64,000 bases of DNA from Corylus avellana (Eukaryota; Streptophyta; Magnoliopsida; Fagales; Betulaceae), in NCBI RefSeq assembly GCF_901000735.1, contig NC_081551.1:13948906-14012905 (forward strand). Reading direction: 5' to 3'. Both the position numbers and the translations under genes were made by a program. The notes under the pieces were generated by a model, which worked only from the letters and a program-made list of their open reading frames with translations, was not told the origin of the DNA and did not search any database. Positions 45,684 to 56,624 of the stretch are shown here, one piece after another. Position 1 is the stretch's first letter. The number at the start of each line of letters is the position of its first letter.

Positions 45684-46278
45684 TGCTCATGGGAGGCACC
45701 CCACAGCATATCCTTTTTATTTCCTTATTTTTTTTATTCTCATTTTATTTTTTATTTTTTATTTTATTTTTGTTTTTGTTTTCCATGATTTCTTTAGTGT
45801 TTTATGTTGCAGGGACAAGTGTGCTTCAGTTCATGTTTAGGGGTGTGCTATGAGTCATGTTATTCTAGACAGTTTCATCCATCTCTCGGGTAAGATCTTT
45901 CCATGTTATACACACATTAAGGACAATGTGTAATTTAAGTTTGGGAAAATGGGAGACACATTTACACACACTTTGTCCCATTTTTTTTTTAATTTTTTTT
46001 AATTTTTTTATGCATGTTCATGTTTGTCTTAAAATTTTGGTTGATCTGAAAAATTTGTGATTTGATTTCATTGCTGAGCTTAAAATTTTGAACACATGAT
46101 TTGGTGATAAGAGTTTTTCACTTTGGTTACTTGCTTTAGGCAGTTGAGAATTCACATCTTTGATTTGATCTTACACAAGCATATTAACACATAATTTGTG
46201 GGGTATGACAAGAAAGTCTGATGTGTGTGTTTCTATGTCTTGGGTGAAACTGAATGATTTATTAGATGGATGCTTTGG

Positions 46279-46341
<63 letters not shown>

Positions 46342-47134
46342 TAAAAAGAAAAAAGAAGAAGAAGAAGAAATGATCATTGATAAGATTTTCATCAAGTAAC
46401 TGGATTTCTTGCCTCATTAAGCATTGAGGGTTCACGTCAAAAGGTGGAGAATTTTGATTTGGTTAATGTCATGGTTAATTTGGTTTCGTAGCCTTTTTGA
46501 CTCGAGTTAGTAAATCTTTCGGGGTGTTTTACACCTAATGCCCTAAAACCACCTAGTTTGGGAGTTATTAACTCAGCACTCGTTACATGGGTCAATTCGA
46601 AAGCGTAAGGGAAGAAACATGCATAGCCTGACTTAAAAAAAAAAAAAAAAAATGTTATGCCATAGTTATTCATTCTAATGGAGATTTCAGTGAACTTTGA
46701 GATATTGAGATATTGCACATTAGAAATAATTAGAAGCTTCATATTTTTGTACTAGTTCACTTTACACTCTTTCGAACTTGTGATGCCTTAGCTTGTCTTT
46801 TGTAAGTGATTAGACTTTAAAATTCCAATTCATTGTGAAGATGGAGTTTGTCTTTTTAAGCTTGCTAATGAATGAAAATCATAGTTTTGAGTGACACTTG
46901 AGTTTTGGATAACATGAATTTGTGCATAATGTTTGTGGGTAACATTCCATATTAAACCATCATGAGACTAAACTTGTCCTCTAGGGAATGCCTAGAGGTT
47001 TGAAAGGCTTGTTGCATACGCTAAATGCAATCGTACATCCCATGAAAGAATGATTTATCTTTTTGTTTTCTGTTTTTCATTTTGTTTTCAGTTTCGTATT
47101 GCTAAAGGACTAGCAATATGTAAGTTTGGGGGTA
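45684..47134 (+). other. 3' region of F
   Basis: Directly after the stop is the box GTGCTCATGGGAGGCACC (45683-45700), also found at the end of the coding parts of E and H. Then follow the stem-loop ACACATTAAGGACAATGTGT (45912-45931, with an altered loop), TTTAAGTTTGGG, AT and TG microsatellites (46280-46306, 46309-46340), the ACTCGAGTTAGTAAATC block and the purine tract (47122-47134). No further gene. Confidence 0.75.
46280..46340. repeat. AT and TG microsatellites
   Basis: About 13 AT units followed by about 15 TG units. The six-frame ORFs here are products of the repeat. Confidence 0.95.
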
Positions 47135-48558
47135 TGATAAGTGCTAAAATATATGTATTTTAGCCCTTTAACTTACATTTGTTAATTCCTTAGTTTTGTT
47201 TTTTTGTGCTATTTTATTTCTTTTATGTGTTTTCTATGTTTTTGTAGGGTTTTAGAAGAAAAGGAAGCACTTCTGGAAAGTTTAAGCATTAAAATGCAAA
47301 TTTGGGAAAGTTAGAGGTTCTGATAGTAGGATCAATCGCAGGGGCCCTGCAATTGAGCGCATTACCTGAGAATGTCAAGAAGCGAGTGCAGCCTTGCACT
47401 CGTGTGAACAAGAAGCAGCATTGATCGCATGTGTGATCGAGTGCCCAACATAGAAGATCAATTGCAAACTGCCGATCGAGCGCACACAGGCTGCGATCGA
47501 GCGCACCCGTGCGCTGGAGAAAAGACATATGAGGCCAGGCTTCTTTTGCTTTCCATATTAGGGTTTTTCTAATCCTAGTTGCACTAGGACTAAACCCTAC
47601 GAATTTACTAGGGTTTCTAGAATTTCTAGAGTATTCCTAAGCCTATAAATGAGTTTACTAGGGTTTCTAGGATTTCTAGAGTATTTCTAAGCCTATAAAT
47701 AGACTTCTAAGCCTCACAATTTAGGAGACAACTTTGGGGAGAGGAATTGGATGCTACTTCAAGGAGTCATTTTCGGTTTCTTCTTTTTAGTTTTATTTTA
47801 ATTATGTGTAACTAATACTTTAGTGGGGTTAGATTGAAGCCCTAATAATTTTTCTTTAATATTTCAATATTGGCACCTTTGTGATAATCATATTGTGATT
47901 CTTAACTTGATTAATTTTTGTTTTATTGAATTCCTCATATGTGTGTGATTGACCATTATATGCATGTGGTATGGATTAGTTATTTAAGTCAATTTGGATG
48001 ATTGAGTCTTGGGCTTAATAGAGTAACAAAATAATTCCTCATGGGTTTTTGTTAATCACCATGGAAAACCGGGAGTATACACCCACGCCCTAGGCTCCAT
48101 GTGTTTGTTGATTTCCATAGATTTATGCTTTCTTAAAGAACAACTTAGTATACACCCACGCTAAATCTTTTAAGAAACAAAATAGTTAGAGTAAACACCC
48201 ATGTCTAATTCGTTGCTTAGGGAAATCTACAGCTTAAGAAGTATACACCCATACCCTTTGGTTGGCAAACATTAGGTATTCATAATATGATTGGAGCATT
48301 GGCATATTATTATATTATTTGAGCATGATTAGTGGTAGATATCAAATCCCTACCTTTCATTTTCTCTTTATTTCTTTTCAATATATCAATATCAATTTAG
48401 TGATAACTTTGATATTTTAATCAATTCTAAGTAAAATCAACAATCCTCGTGAGAACGATCTTGTACTTGTTGCACTATATTATCGTTTGATCTTGTGCAC
48501 TTGCAGGTTAAAACATACCAATTATTATCTATTAATTTAGGTAGTATTTGGCACAACA
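47135..48558 (+). repeat. 3' LTR of element F
   Basis: 1424 bp. It is longer than the 5' LTR mainly through a 50-bp tandem duplication (47601-47650 and 47651-47700) that doubles the GCCTATAAAT promoter element. Motif cluster 47328-47515. Confidence 0.9.
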
Positions 48559-48568
48559 AATTTTTGGG

Positions 48569-48937
48569 TTTTTTAGATTGAAGCCCTTGCATGAAAAATA
48601 TCAGTTTTTGCTCTTACAGCAGCTTCAGTGCTGCTGTCTCGATCCCTTCTGGAAGTGCGCTCGATCGCTACTGGTACGCGATAGATCGCAGACGTGCGCT
48701 CGATCGCTTCTGGTATGCACTCGATCGCACGAACAGAATGCAGGTTGTCCACAAAACTTAAATAATAATAATAATAATAATAATAAAATAAAATAAAAAA
48801 AAAAGAGCAAAAGATTTAGATTTTGGTAAAAATAAAAACAGAATAGATTTAAAACTAAAAATTTAAAAATAACAAAACTAAAGGGAAATAATTCTAAACA
48901 CAAGTTAACGCAATCCCAGGCAACAACGCTAAAAACT
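48569..48937 (-). other. Leader and degenerate primer site of element E
   Basis: Minus-strand leader of E between its 5' LTR and the F insertion. The primer site (about 48929-48912) reads TAGCGTTGTTGCCTGGGA-like, with several mismatches to the tRNA-Asp complement. Motif cluster at about 48655-48735. An ATGCAAGG gag-start-like sequence lies near 48594. An AAT microsatellite (48761-48786) sits in it. Confidence 0.7.
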
Positions 48938-50206
48938 TGTTGTGCCGAATACTACCTAAATTAATAGATAATAATCGGTATGTTTTAACTCGCACGTGCA
49001 CAGGATCAAAATAGTAGTATAGGGTGCAAGTACTAGATCATTCCCACGAGGATTGGTAAATTTTGATTAAAATTAATTTTGCAATTAAAACAAGAGAAAA
49101 GATTGAATTTTGATTCAATAAGAATAAAAGGTAGGGCTTTGATATCCATCACTAATCATACTCAAATAATATAACAACATGCCAATGTTCTAATCATATC
49201 GAGATTACTTAATGTTTACCAACCTAGGGGCATGGGTGTATACTCCTTATGCTATTGATCTCCTTAAGCAACGAGTTAGGTATGGGTGTATACTATAATT
49301 ATTTTTTTCTCAAAGGATTTAGCATGGGTGTATACTAAGTTGTTTTTTAAGAAAACATAAATTCAATGAAAATCAACAAACACATGAGGCCTAGGGCATG
49401 AGTGTATACTCCCAGTTCTCCATGTTGATTACCCCAAGAATCCACAAAGATATTTTTTGTTACTCTATTAAGCCCAGGACTCGATTATCTAAATTGATTT
49501 AAATAACTAATCCATACTGTATACATTTACTGGCCACACACATTCATATGTGGAATACAATAAAGCAGAAAATAATCAAGTTAAGCATCACAATATGATT
49601 ATCATAAAGGCGCTAATATTGAGATATTAAAGAGACATGATTAGAGTTCTAATCTAGCCCTACTAAAGTATTTAGTTACACATAAGTTTGATGCTAATCA
49701 TCTTCATAATAAAATAAATATGAAAAGAATAAATCCGGAAAAACGCTTCTTGATGAGCCGCAAATTCTTCTCCTAGAGATTGTGTATCTTTTTCTATGTT
49801 TACAGACCTATTTATAGAGGTTAGGGGAAAGCTAGAAGCACTTAGAAACCCTAGAAATTGTAAAATAAACCCTAAGGCTCTTTTCAAAATAAGGCCAGCT
49901 ACCTGTTCTCTGGTGCACAAGTGCGCTCGATAGCAGGGATGGTGCGCTCGATCGCACACTTGTGATCGATCCTGATGTTGGGCACTTGAACGCTGGTGCA
50001 CTGGAGCCTAGGTCTCCTGTGCTCGATCGTAGTTCCAACCAATTTACACTTTAATTTCAAAATATCCAGGAATGCCTCATTTTCTTCCATGACCTATAAA
50101 AACACAGAAAACACAAAAAGGAAGTAAAATTGCACAAACTAACACAACTAAGGAATTAATAAATATAAATTAAGAGGCTAAAATATGGATATTTAAGCAC
50201 TTAACA
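48938..50206 (-). repeat. 5' LTR of element E
   Basis: 1269 bp, TGTTAAGTGCTTAAATATCC to GGCACAACA on the minus strand, with flank GTTCT at 50207-50211 matching that of the far 3' LTR. Motif cluster at about 49915-50035. Many substitutions relative to 26136-27399 show that E is an old insertion. Confidence 0.9.
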
Positions 50207-50307
50207 GTTCTCTTCAATGAATCTAAAGGGTCTAGGTTCCCTTAAAACCTAACAATCTATCCCCATTACTTATTTATTATGAGTTTATGAAAGCATTCAC
50301 GTAACAT

Positions 50308-50370
50308 TGGTATCAGAGCCAAGTTGTTCAATGGTGGATCAAAGAGTAAATTGTTTGGAGCAACAAATTG
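50308..50370 (+). other. Copia primer site and leader stub of M
   Basis: TGGTATCAGAGCC (50308-50320) is the initiator-Met primer site. About 50 bases of leader with an ATGGTGGATC start-like sequence follow before J is inserted at 50371. Confidence 0.75.
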
Positions 50371-50979
50371 TGATAAGAGCTGAATGCTGCACATTCAAGC
50401 CCCTTAAATTGCATATTACTTCCTTAGCATTGTTATTTGTTTGATTTTGTGTTGTTTTATTGTTTTCAAGTTTTAAATAAAGATGCAAGAAACTACATTG
50501 ATTTTAGGCTTAAAGCACACTTTGAGAAGACCTATAAGATATGGTTAAGCTTAAACAATTATAATAGATGACCTATATGATGTGGTTAAGTTTAATCAAA
50601 TAAAATAAATGATTAAATCTGAATTTCTCTAATTGGAGTAAAAATAAGATTTGATTCAAATTTGGATTCTGCACATGTCTCAATATTTTTACCATAACTT
50701 TCTGCTCAAATGTCTGAATCAGGTGAAACCAATGGCATTAAAAGCTAACTCAAAATACTACAAATCATTGTGAAATTAGATTTTCCTAATTCAGATGTTT
50801 TCTATTCCAAAATCGTCGTGTAATATAAGAACGTAAATTTGGACGAATCCTATTTCGATTCGTACTATGATTGCTTCCTAATTTGACTAGGAAATTGAAG
50901 TATGATTTTTCTGGAATTTCTAGGGCTTCTAAGGTTTGTTTTACACCCTATAAATAGGCCACTAAGCCTTGAAGAGAGG

Positions 50980-52217
50980 TGTTGTGCAAAATATCTACCT
51001 AAATTAATAGGTAAATAATTGTATGTTTTACCTGCAAGTGCACCAGGACAACATAGTAGTATATGGTGCAAGTACATGATCATTCCCACAAGGATTGCTG
51101 AATTTTTGTTTAAAAATAAATTCCTTAAGTAAAACAAAGATTGATTGTCTAAGTGATGATAATAAAAGGTAAGGCTTTGATATTCACCACTAATTATATT
51201 TAGCTAATATAACAATATGCCAATGCTTTGATCATGTTATGCATATCTAATGTTTGTCAACCTAAAGGCATGGCGTATACTCCTTAAGCTATAGATTTTC
51301 CTAAGCAACGAGTTAGGCATGACGTATACTCTAACTCTTTTCTTTTCTAAGGGATTTAGCATGGTATATACTAAGTTGTTCCTTAGGAAAGCATATATTA
51401 TATGGAAATCGACAAACACACGAGGCTAACTAGTCCATACCAAATGCATATGTTGATCAGGCACACACATATAAGGAATTCATGCAAGTAGGTGTTAATC
51501 AAGTTAAAAAGCACAACAAGATCATTACAAGTGCGCCAATATTGAAATATTAACTAAACATAACTAGGGCTTCAATCTAGCCCTACTAATGAAATTAGCT
51601 ACACATAAAATTGATGTTAAACATCTTCATAAAGAAAAGAAAAGAAAGGAAAAGAATAAACCCAAGACTTGAACTTGAAGAGCTCCTCTTCTTCTCCTTA
51701 CAAAGTATATCTATTCTAGAGGTTTAAGGGTCTACTTATAGGCTTTAAAAGTCCTTGACAAAGTAGTAAACCTAGGGATTTCGTAGGGTTTCAAAACCTA
51801 TTACAATTAGGAGTTGGAAAACCCTAATATTGAAAGAGAGACATTTTGGCCACCACTTGATGTGTCTCATGCACATGGGTGCGATCGATCGCAACTCGTG
51901 TGCGCTCGATCGCAGGTCTGCGATCGATCCTTCTCTTGTCTTGCGCTCGGTCGCTCCTGGCCTGAATTGTGTTTGATCTTCTCGGGTACTGCGCTCGATC
52001 GTAGATACCTTGTGATCGATCGCAGTGTTAGAGAGCTCCCAATTTTCCTATCTTCTCTCTTTGAGCCCAAATCATCTAGATTTACTTCATTTTCTTCCAA
52101 AAGCCTACTAAAGTATGAAAACCACAAAAAGGAATTAAAATGACCTAATTAATCAAAACCAAAGGATTAAAACTTGCAAGTTAAGGGCTGAAAATATGAA
52201 TATTTTAGCACTTATCA
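50980..52217 (-). repeat. 3' LTR of element H
   Basis: 1238 bp. Relative to the 5' LTR it lacks about 115 bases near 51424 (the block with the last GGGCATGG...TATACTC repeat). Motif cluster at about 51880-52030. Confidence 0.92.
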
Positions 52218-53814
52218 CACACCCAAACTTACATATTGCTAGTCCCTTAGCAATACAAAACTAAAAACAGGAATGGAAAACAGAAAACAAAAGATAAATC
52301 CATCTTTCGTGGGATGTATGGTTGCATTTAGCATATGCAACAAGCCTTTTAAACCCCTAGGAATTTCCTAGTGGACGAGTGAAGTCTCGTGAAGGTTTTC
52401 CAGAAATTTTACCCACAAACATCATGCAAGAGTTCATGTTATTCCAAAAATTAAAGTATCACTTCAAGATTATGATTTTTATTCATAAGCAAACTTAAAA
52501 AGATGAACTCCATCTTCACAATGAATTGGAATCTCAAAGTGCAATTACTTACAAAGGACATGCTAAATCATCATAAGTTTGAAATTTGTGTACAGTGAAT
52601 TAGTACAAAATTATGAGGCTTCCAAATCTTTTCAATATGCAATGTCTCGTTATCTCAGAATTCATTGAAATTCCTATTAGAATGACACAATGGCATATTT
52701 CTTTTCTTCTCTCTTTTTTTTTTGGTCAGGTTGTGCGATGTTGGTTCCCTTAAGCTTTCTAATTGACCCTTGTAGTGAGTGTTAAGTCAATGACTCCCAA
52801 ACCAGGTGGTTTTAGGGCATTAGGTGTAGAGACACCCCTAAGGACCTACTAACTCGAGTAAAAAAGGCTACAAAACCAGCTAACCATAACATTGATCAAA
52901 TCAACATTTTTCACCTTTTGACGTGAACACTCAATGCTTTGAGGCAAGAGGTCCAGTTACTTAGTGAAAAGCCATCAATGATCATTTATTTCATACTTTC
53001 TCTTTTCTTTTTTTTTTTTTTCATCACTATATATGCCATAGTGTCATCTAATAAGTCATCCAATTTCATCCAAGAGGCAGAAACACACATATCAAACCTC
53101 ATGTCATACCTCACAAATTATGTGCTAATGTGCTTGAGTGCTCAGATCAAACAATTGATTTTTCAACTGCCTAAACAAGTAACCAAACTAATAGATTCAC
53201 TCATCAGATCATGTGTTCAAAATGCTAAGCTCACTGATGAATTCAAGGCACAATTCTTTTAGATCAACCTAAAATTTTAGAGCAAACATGAACATGCATA
53301 AACTTTTTTTTGTTTTTTTCATTGAACATAAACAAACAAACAAACAAAACAATTAACTTGAAATTGGGACAAAGTGTGTGAACAATCATGTGTTCCTATA
53401 CCCCCAAACTTAAATGACACATTGTCCCCAATGTGTCTAAGTAAAGGAAAGAATGTACCCGAGAGATGGTCGATATGATCTTGGAAAGCATGGCTCATAG
53501 CACACCCCCAAACTTGAAGTGAAGCACACTTGTCCCTGCAAAATAAGAAAACACACAAACAAGTAAAAAGGAACAAAATTAAAACTAAATAAAAATTGAA
53601 CTGAAAACACATTAAACAAAAGGATAAACGATGGGGTGCCTCCCATGAGCACTAAGTTTTATGTCTTCAGCCAAACGATGGTCCCATCTCAGTGCTGTCC
53701 AGAAGTAGATGCTCCAGAATGTGGTGGTGTATAGGGGGTAGATTGGAGTGCCAGATCTTCATCTCTAGGTAGCAATTTCACTTTGAGATATGGCTTTACT
53801 CTGTGTCCATGAAC
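52218..53814 (-). other. 3' region of element H
   Basis: Non-coding. It holds the purine tract (52230-52218), poly-T run (53006-53022), stem-loop GACACATTG-TCCC-CAATGTGTC (53416-53437) with a purine-tract-like motif beside it (53399-53411), a second such motif (about 53503-53515) and the GGGTGCCTCCCATGAG box (53634-53649). The extreme right end codes for the last integrase residues after a stop. Confidence 0.8.
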
Positions 53815-55017
53815 CTAGAATATGCGATTTCTTTCTGGATTGCGAACCTCCAATGCTCCATGAGGGAAAATTTTAGTAATAATACAAGGTCCAGACCATC
53901 TTGACTTAAGCTTATCAGGGAAAAGTTTCAATCTAGAATTATAAATCAACACCTTTTGTCCTACATGAAACTCCTTCTTGACTAGTTGTTTGTCATGATA
54001 TGCTTTGGTCTTTTCCTTGTAGAGCTTGGTGTTCTCATAAGCATCCCGCCACAGTTCTTCCAGTTCATTGAGTTGTAGCGTCCTCTTGTTGCCAGTTTGT
54101 TTCATATTAAAGTTAAACTGCTTGATGGCCCAATATGCTTTCTGTTCCAACTCCACTGGTAGATGACATGCTTTCCTAAAGACTAACCTATATGGAGACA
54201 TACCGATAGGTGTCTTGTAAGCAGTCCTATAAGCCCATAGTGCATCATTCAAGTGTAGTGACCAATCCTTCCTATTGGGGTTTACTGTCCTTTCAAGGAT
54301 ACCTTTGATTTCTCTATTGCTGATCTTAACTTGGCCACTAGTTTGGGGATGGTACGGAGTTCCAACCTTATGAGTGATGTCATACTTCTTTATCAAAGAA
54401 GCGAAGGCATAATTATTGAAGTGGCTACCTCCATCACTAATTATTGCTCTTGGTGTCCCGAATCTAGTGAAGATGTTGTCCTGCAAAAACTTCACAACCA
54501 CTTTGTGATCATTAGTCTTTGAGGGGACAACCTCGACCCATTTGGACATAAAATCTACACCCATAAGGATATACAAATAACCATATGAATTAGGAAATGG
54601 ACCCATGAAATCAATACCTCATACATCGAAGAGCTCCACCTCCTAAATATTTTGCATTGGCATCTCATTTCTGGATGAGATGTTACCTATCCTCTGGCAT
54701 ATATTACAGGAGCCGCAAAACAAAAAGGCATCCTTAAATACATTAGGCTAATGGAAACCAGATTGTAGTATCTTAAGTGCTGTTCTCTTAGCCCCAAAGT
54801 GTCCTCCACAAGCAAACTGATGACAATGCTGCAGAATGCTCCAGTGCTCTTCTTCTGAGACACACCTTCTAATGATTTCATCATGGCAAAATTTGAACAG
54901 ATAGGGGCCATCCCAATGGTATTGTCTAGATATAGACATCAACCTCTTCCTTTCATGACTAGACTTTCCTTGGGGAAAACCTTGGCAGTTATATAATTCA
55001 CAATGTCTGCATACCAT
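53815..55017 (-). pseudogene. Integrase of element H
   Basis: The N-terminal zinc-binding part (HCHQFACGGHFGAKRTALKIL, CNICQR) lies in 55017-54610 and is broken by stops. The core from 54606 has [10 protein letters not shown], the ISDGGSHF aspartate block, and [20 protein letters not shown] with the catalytic glutamate region (N-R-E). The C-terminal part is [28 protein letters not shown] and [18 protein letters not shown]...[20 protein letters not shown] at 53815 ends it just before the normal C-terminus. No chromodomain, as expected for Athila. Confidence 0.9.
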
Positions 55018-55640
55018 GGAAGTTGGACTTTAACTGCAAATAACTGCTCATTTGGAAACTTTTCATTCAATGGAAGCTCATCTCCTTCTTCCTCATGAAG
55101 TAGTCTGGATAGGTGATCTGCAACCACATTCTCACTACCCTTCTTATCTCTGATCCCAAGATCAAACTCTTGTCGTAATAATACCCATCTGATTAGTCTT
55201 GGCTTTGCATCCTTCTTAGCAAACAAATATCTCAAAGCAGCATGATCAGTGAATACAATGACCTTAGAGACAATTAGGTATGATCTAAACTTCTCCAAAG
55301 CAAATATGACAGCTAATAATTCTTTCTCAGTGGTAGAATAATTTAGTTGAGCATCATTCAATGTCCTAGAAGCATAATATATGGCATAAAGTACCTTATT
55401 GATTCTTTGTCCCAAGACAGCTCCCACGGCAAAGTCACTGGCATCGCACATGAGCTCAAATGGTAGACTCCAATCAAGTGCCCTCATTATTGGTGTAGAT
55501 GTGAGCAGCCTTTTTAGTTTGTTAAAGGCAGTCATGCATTCTGTAGTCCATTCAAACTTGGCCTCTTTCCCTAGCAATGCACAGAGGGGTTCAGAGATCT
55601 TGAAAAAAATACTTGATGAACCTTTTATAGAACCCGGCAT
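54939..55640 (-). pseudogene. RNase H region of element H
   Basis: A 233-residue open segment: [46 protein letters not shown] and [20 protein letters not shown], with the acidic residues of the RNase H active site visible, followed by [13 protein letters not shown]. It overlaps the integrase zinc region in another frame because of a shift near 54980. The RT-side boundary at 55591-55640 is another shift. Confidence 0.9.
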
Positions 55641-56608
55641 GTCTAAAAAAACTCCTCACCCCCTTCACTGTCAAAGGCGGAGGAAGTTTGGAGATGATGT
55701 CAATCTTAGCCTTATCTACCACAATGCCCTTCCTCGAAATAGAGTGACCCAATACGATGCCTTGTTGAACCATGAAGTGGCATTTTTCCCAATTGAGCAC
55801 TAGGTTGCATTCTTCACACCTTCAGATGGTTGAGGCATTCATCAAAACTAGATCCAAAGACACTAAAGTCATCCATAAAAACCTCAATGGTTTTCTCCAC
55901 CATGTCTGAAAAAATGCTCATCATGCATCTTTGGAATGTGGCTGGGGCATTGCATAAGCCAAATGGCACCCTTCTGTAGGCGAATGTGCCAAAAGGACAT
56001 GTGAAGGTGGTCTTCTCCTAATCCTCTGGTGCTATTACAATCTGATTATAGCCACTGAACCCATCCAAGAAACAATAGTGGCTATGGCTAGCTAATCTCT
56101 CTAGCATTTGGTCAATGAAGGGTAATGGAAAATGGTCTTTTCTGGTTACCTTGTTCAGTCTTCTGTAATCGATGCATACCCTCCACCCAGTGGTTACTCT
56201 CGTGGCTATCAGCTCATCATCTTCATTCTTCACCATTGTGATCCCGCTCTTTTTCGGCACTACTTGGATTGGACTAACCCATTTACTGTCTGAGATGGGA
56301 TAGATGATGCCAACATCCAGTAGTTTTAATACCTCTGCCTTGACTACCTCCTTCATGTGTGGGTTGAGTCTTCTTTGTGCATCCCAAGTTGGCTTGGCTT
56401 CATCTTCAAGAAAGATTTCATGCATGCATTTGGCTGGACTTATTCCTTTGATGTCAGCAATGGTCCATCCCAAAGGAGTTTTATGCTCTCTAAGTACTCT
56501 TAATAGCTTTTCTTCTTCGTCACAGCTCAGATTTGCTGCAACTATGACTGGTAGTGTCTTGTTTTCTCCTAAGTAGGCATATGTTAGGTGGTTTGGCAAT
56601 TTTTTCAA
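55591..56608 (-). pseudogene. Reverse transcriptase of element H
   Basis: From MKKLPNHLTYAYLGE, through GWTIADIKGISPAKCMHEI, AEVLKLLDVGIIYPISDSKW, GWRVCIDYRRLNKVTRKDHFP and FLDGFSGYNQI, to a TAG at about 56018-56020 after APED. The same frame then continues with the PFGLCNAPATFQRCM and FMDD active-site region (about 55860-55990). A shift near 55805-55830 leads into 55800-55591 (LGHSISRKGIVVDKAKI, the connection region). The catalytic aspartate pair is kept. Confidence 0.9.
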
Positions 56609-56624
56609 TTCTAGCTTGGGTGCC

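Larger units (their letters stand above)
41805..48563 (+). mobile_element. Non-autonomous Athila-like element F with gag-like ORF
   Basis: LTRs at 41805-43181 and 47135-48558, tRNA-Asp primer site (43188-43205) and purine tract (47122-47134) are all in place. The internal region codes only for a gag-like protein (44289-45683); there is no protease, RT or integrase. It is inserted in the gag remnant of E. Flanks TTGGG at 41800-41804 and TTGGG at 48564-48568 match, but five extra bases (AATTT) separate the canonical CA end from the right copy. Its LTRs and 3' region resemble those of E, which hints at a shared source of enzymes. Confidence 0.88.
26136..50206 (-). mobile_element. Athila-like element E with nested insertions and a duplicated interior
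   Basis: Outer LTRs lie at 26136-27399 (3') and 48938-50206 (5'), with identical flanks GTTCT at 26131-26135 and 50207-50211. Between them on the minus strand are a leader and degenerate tRNA-Asp primer site, a gag remnant, protease, the end of integrase, an extra 3' ORF and a conserved 3' region. Most of gag and RT to integrase core are deleted. Elements C, G and F are inserted in it. A 2.5-kb interior segment occurs twice (27181-29702 and 36717-39255) around the N gap. The two LTRs of E are clearly more different from each other than the two copies of the interior, so the doubling is much younger than E, or is an assembly effect. Confidence 0.85.
25833..50306 (+). repeat. Copia 5' LTR M, split in two by element E
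   Basis: The left half (25833-26135) begins TGTTACGAGAATGG; the right half (50212-50306) ends ATTCACGTAACA. The ends are inverted (TGTTACG/CGTAACA), and an initiator-Met primer site (TGGTATCAGAGCC, 50308-50320) follows one base after the right end. Joined, the LTR would be about 0.4 kb, typical for copia. The halves are separated by exactly one E insertion with its GTTCT duplication. The internal region after the primer site lasts only about 50 bases before J begins. Confidence 0.8.

Noticed and set aside
46171..46399. ORFs with runs of HT, YI or CV
   Set aside because: Products of the AT and TG microsatellites.
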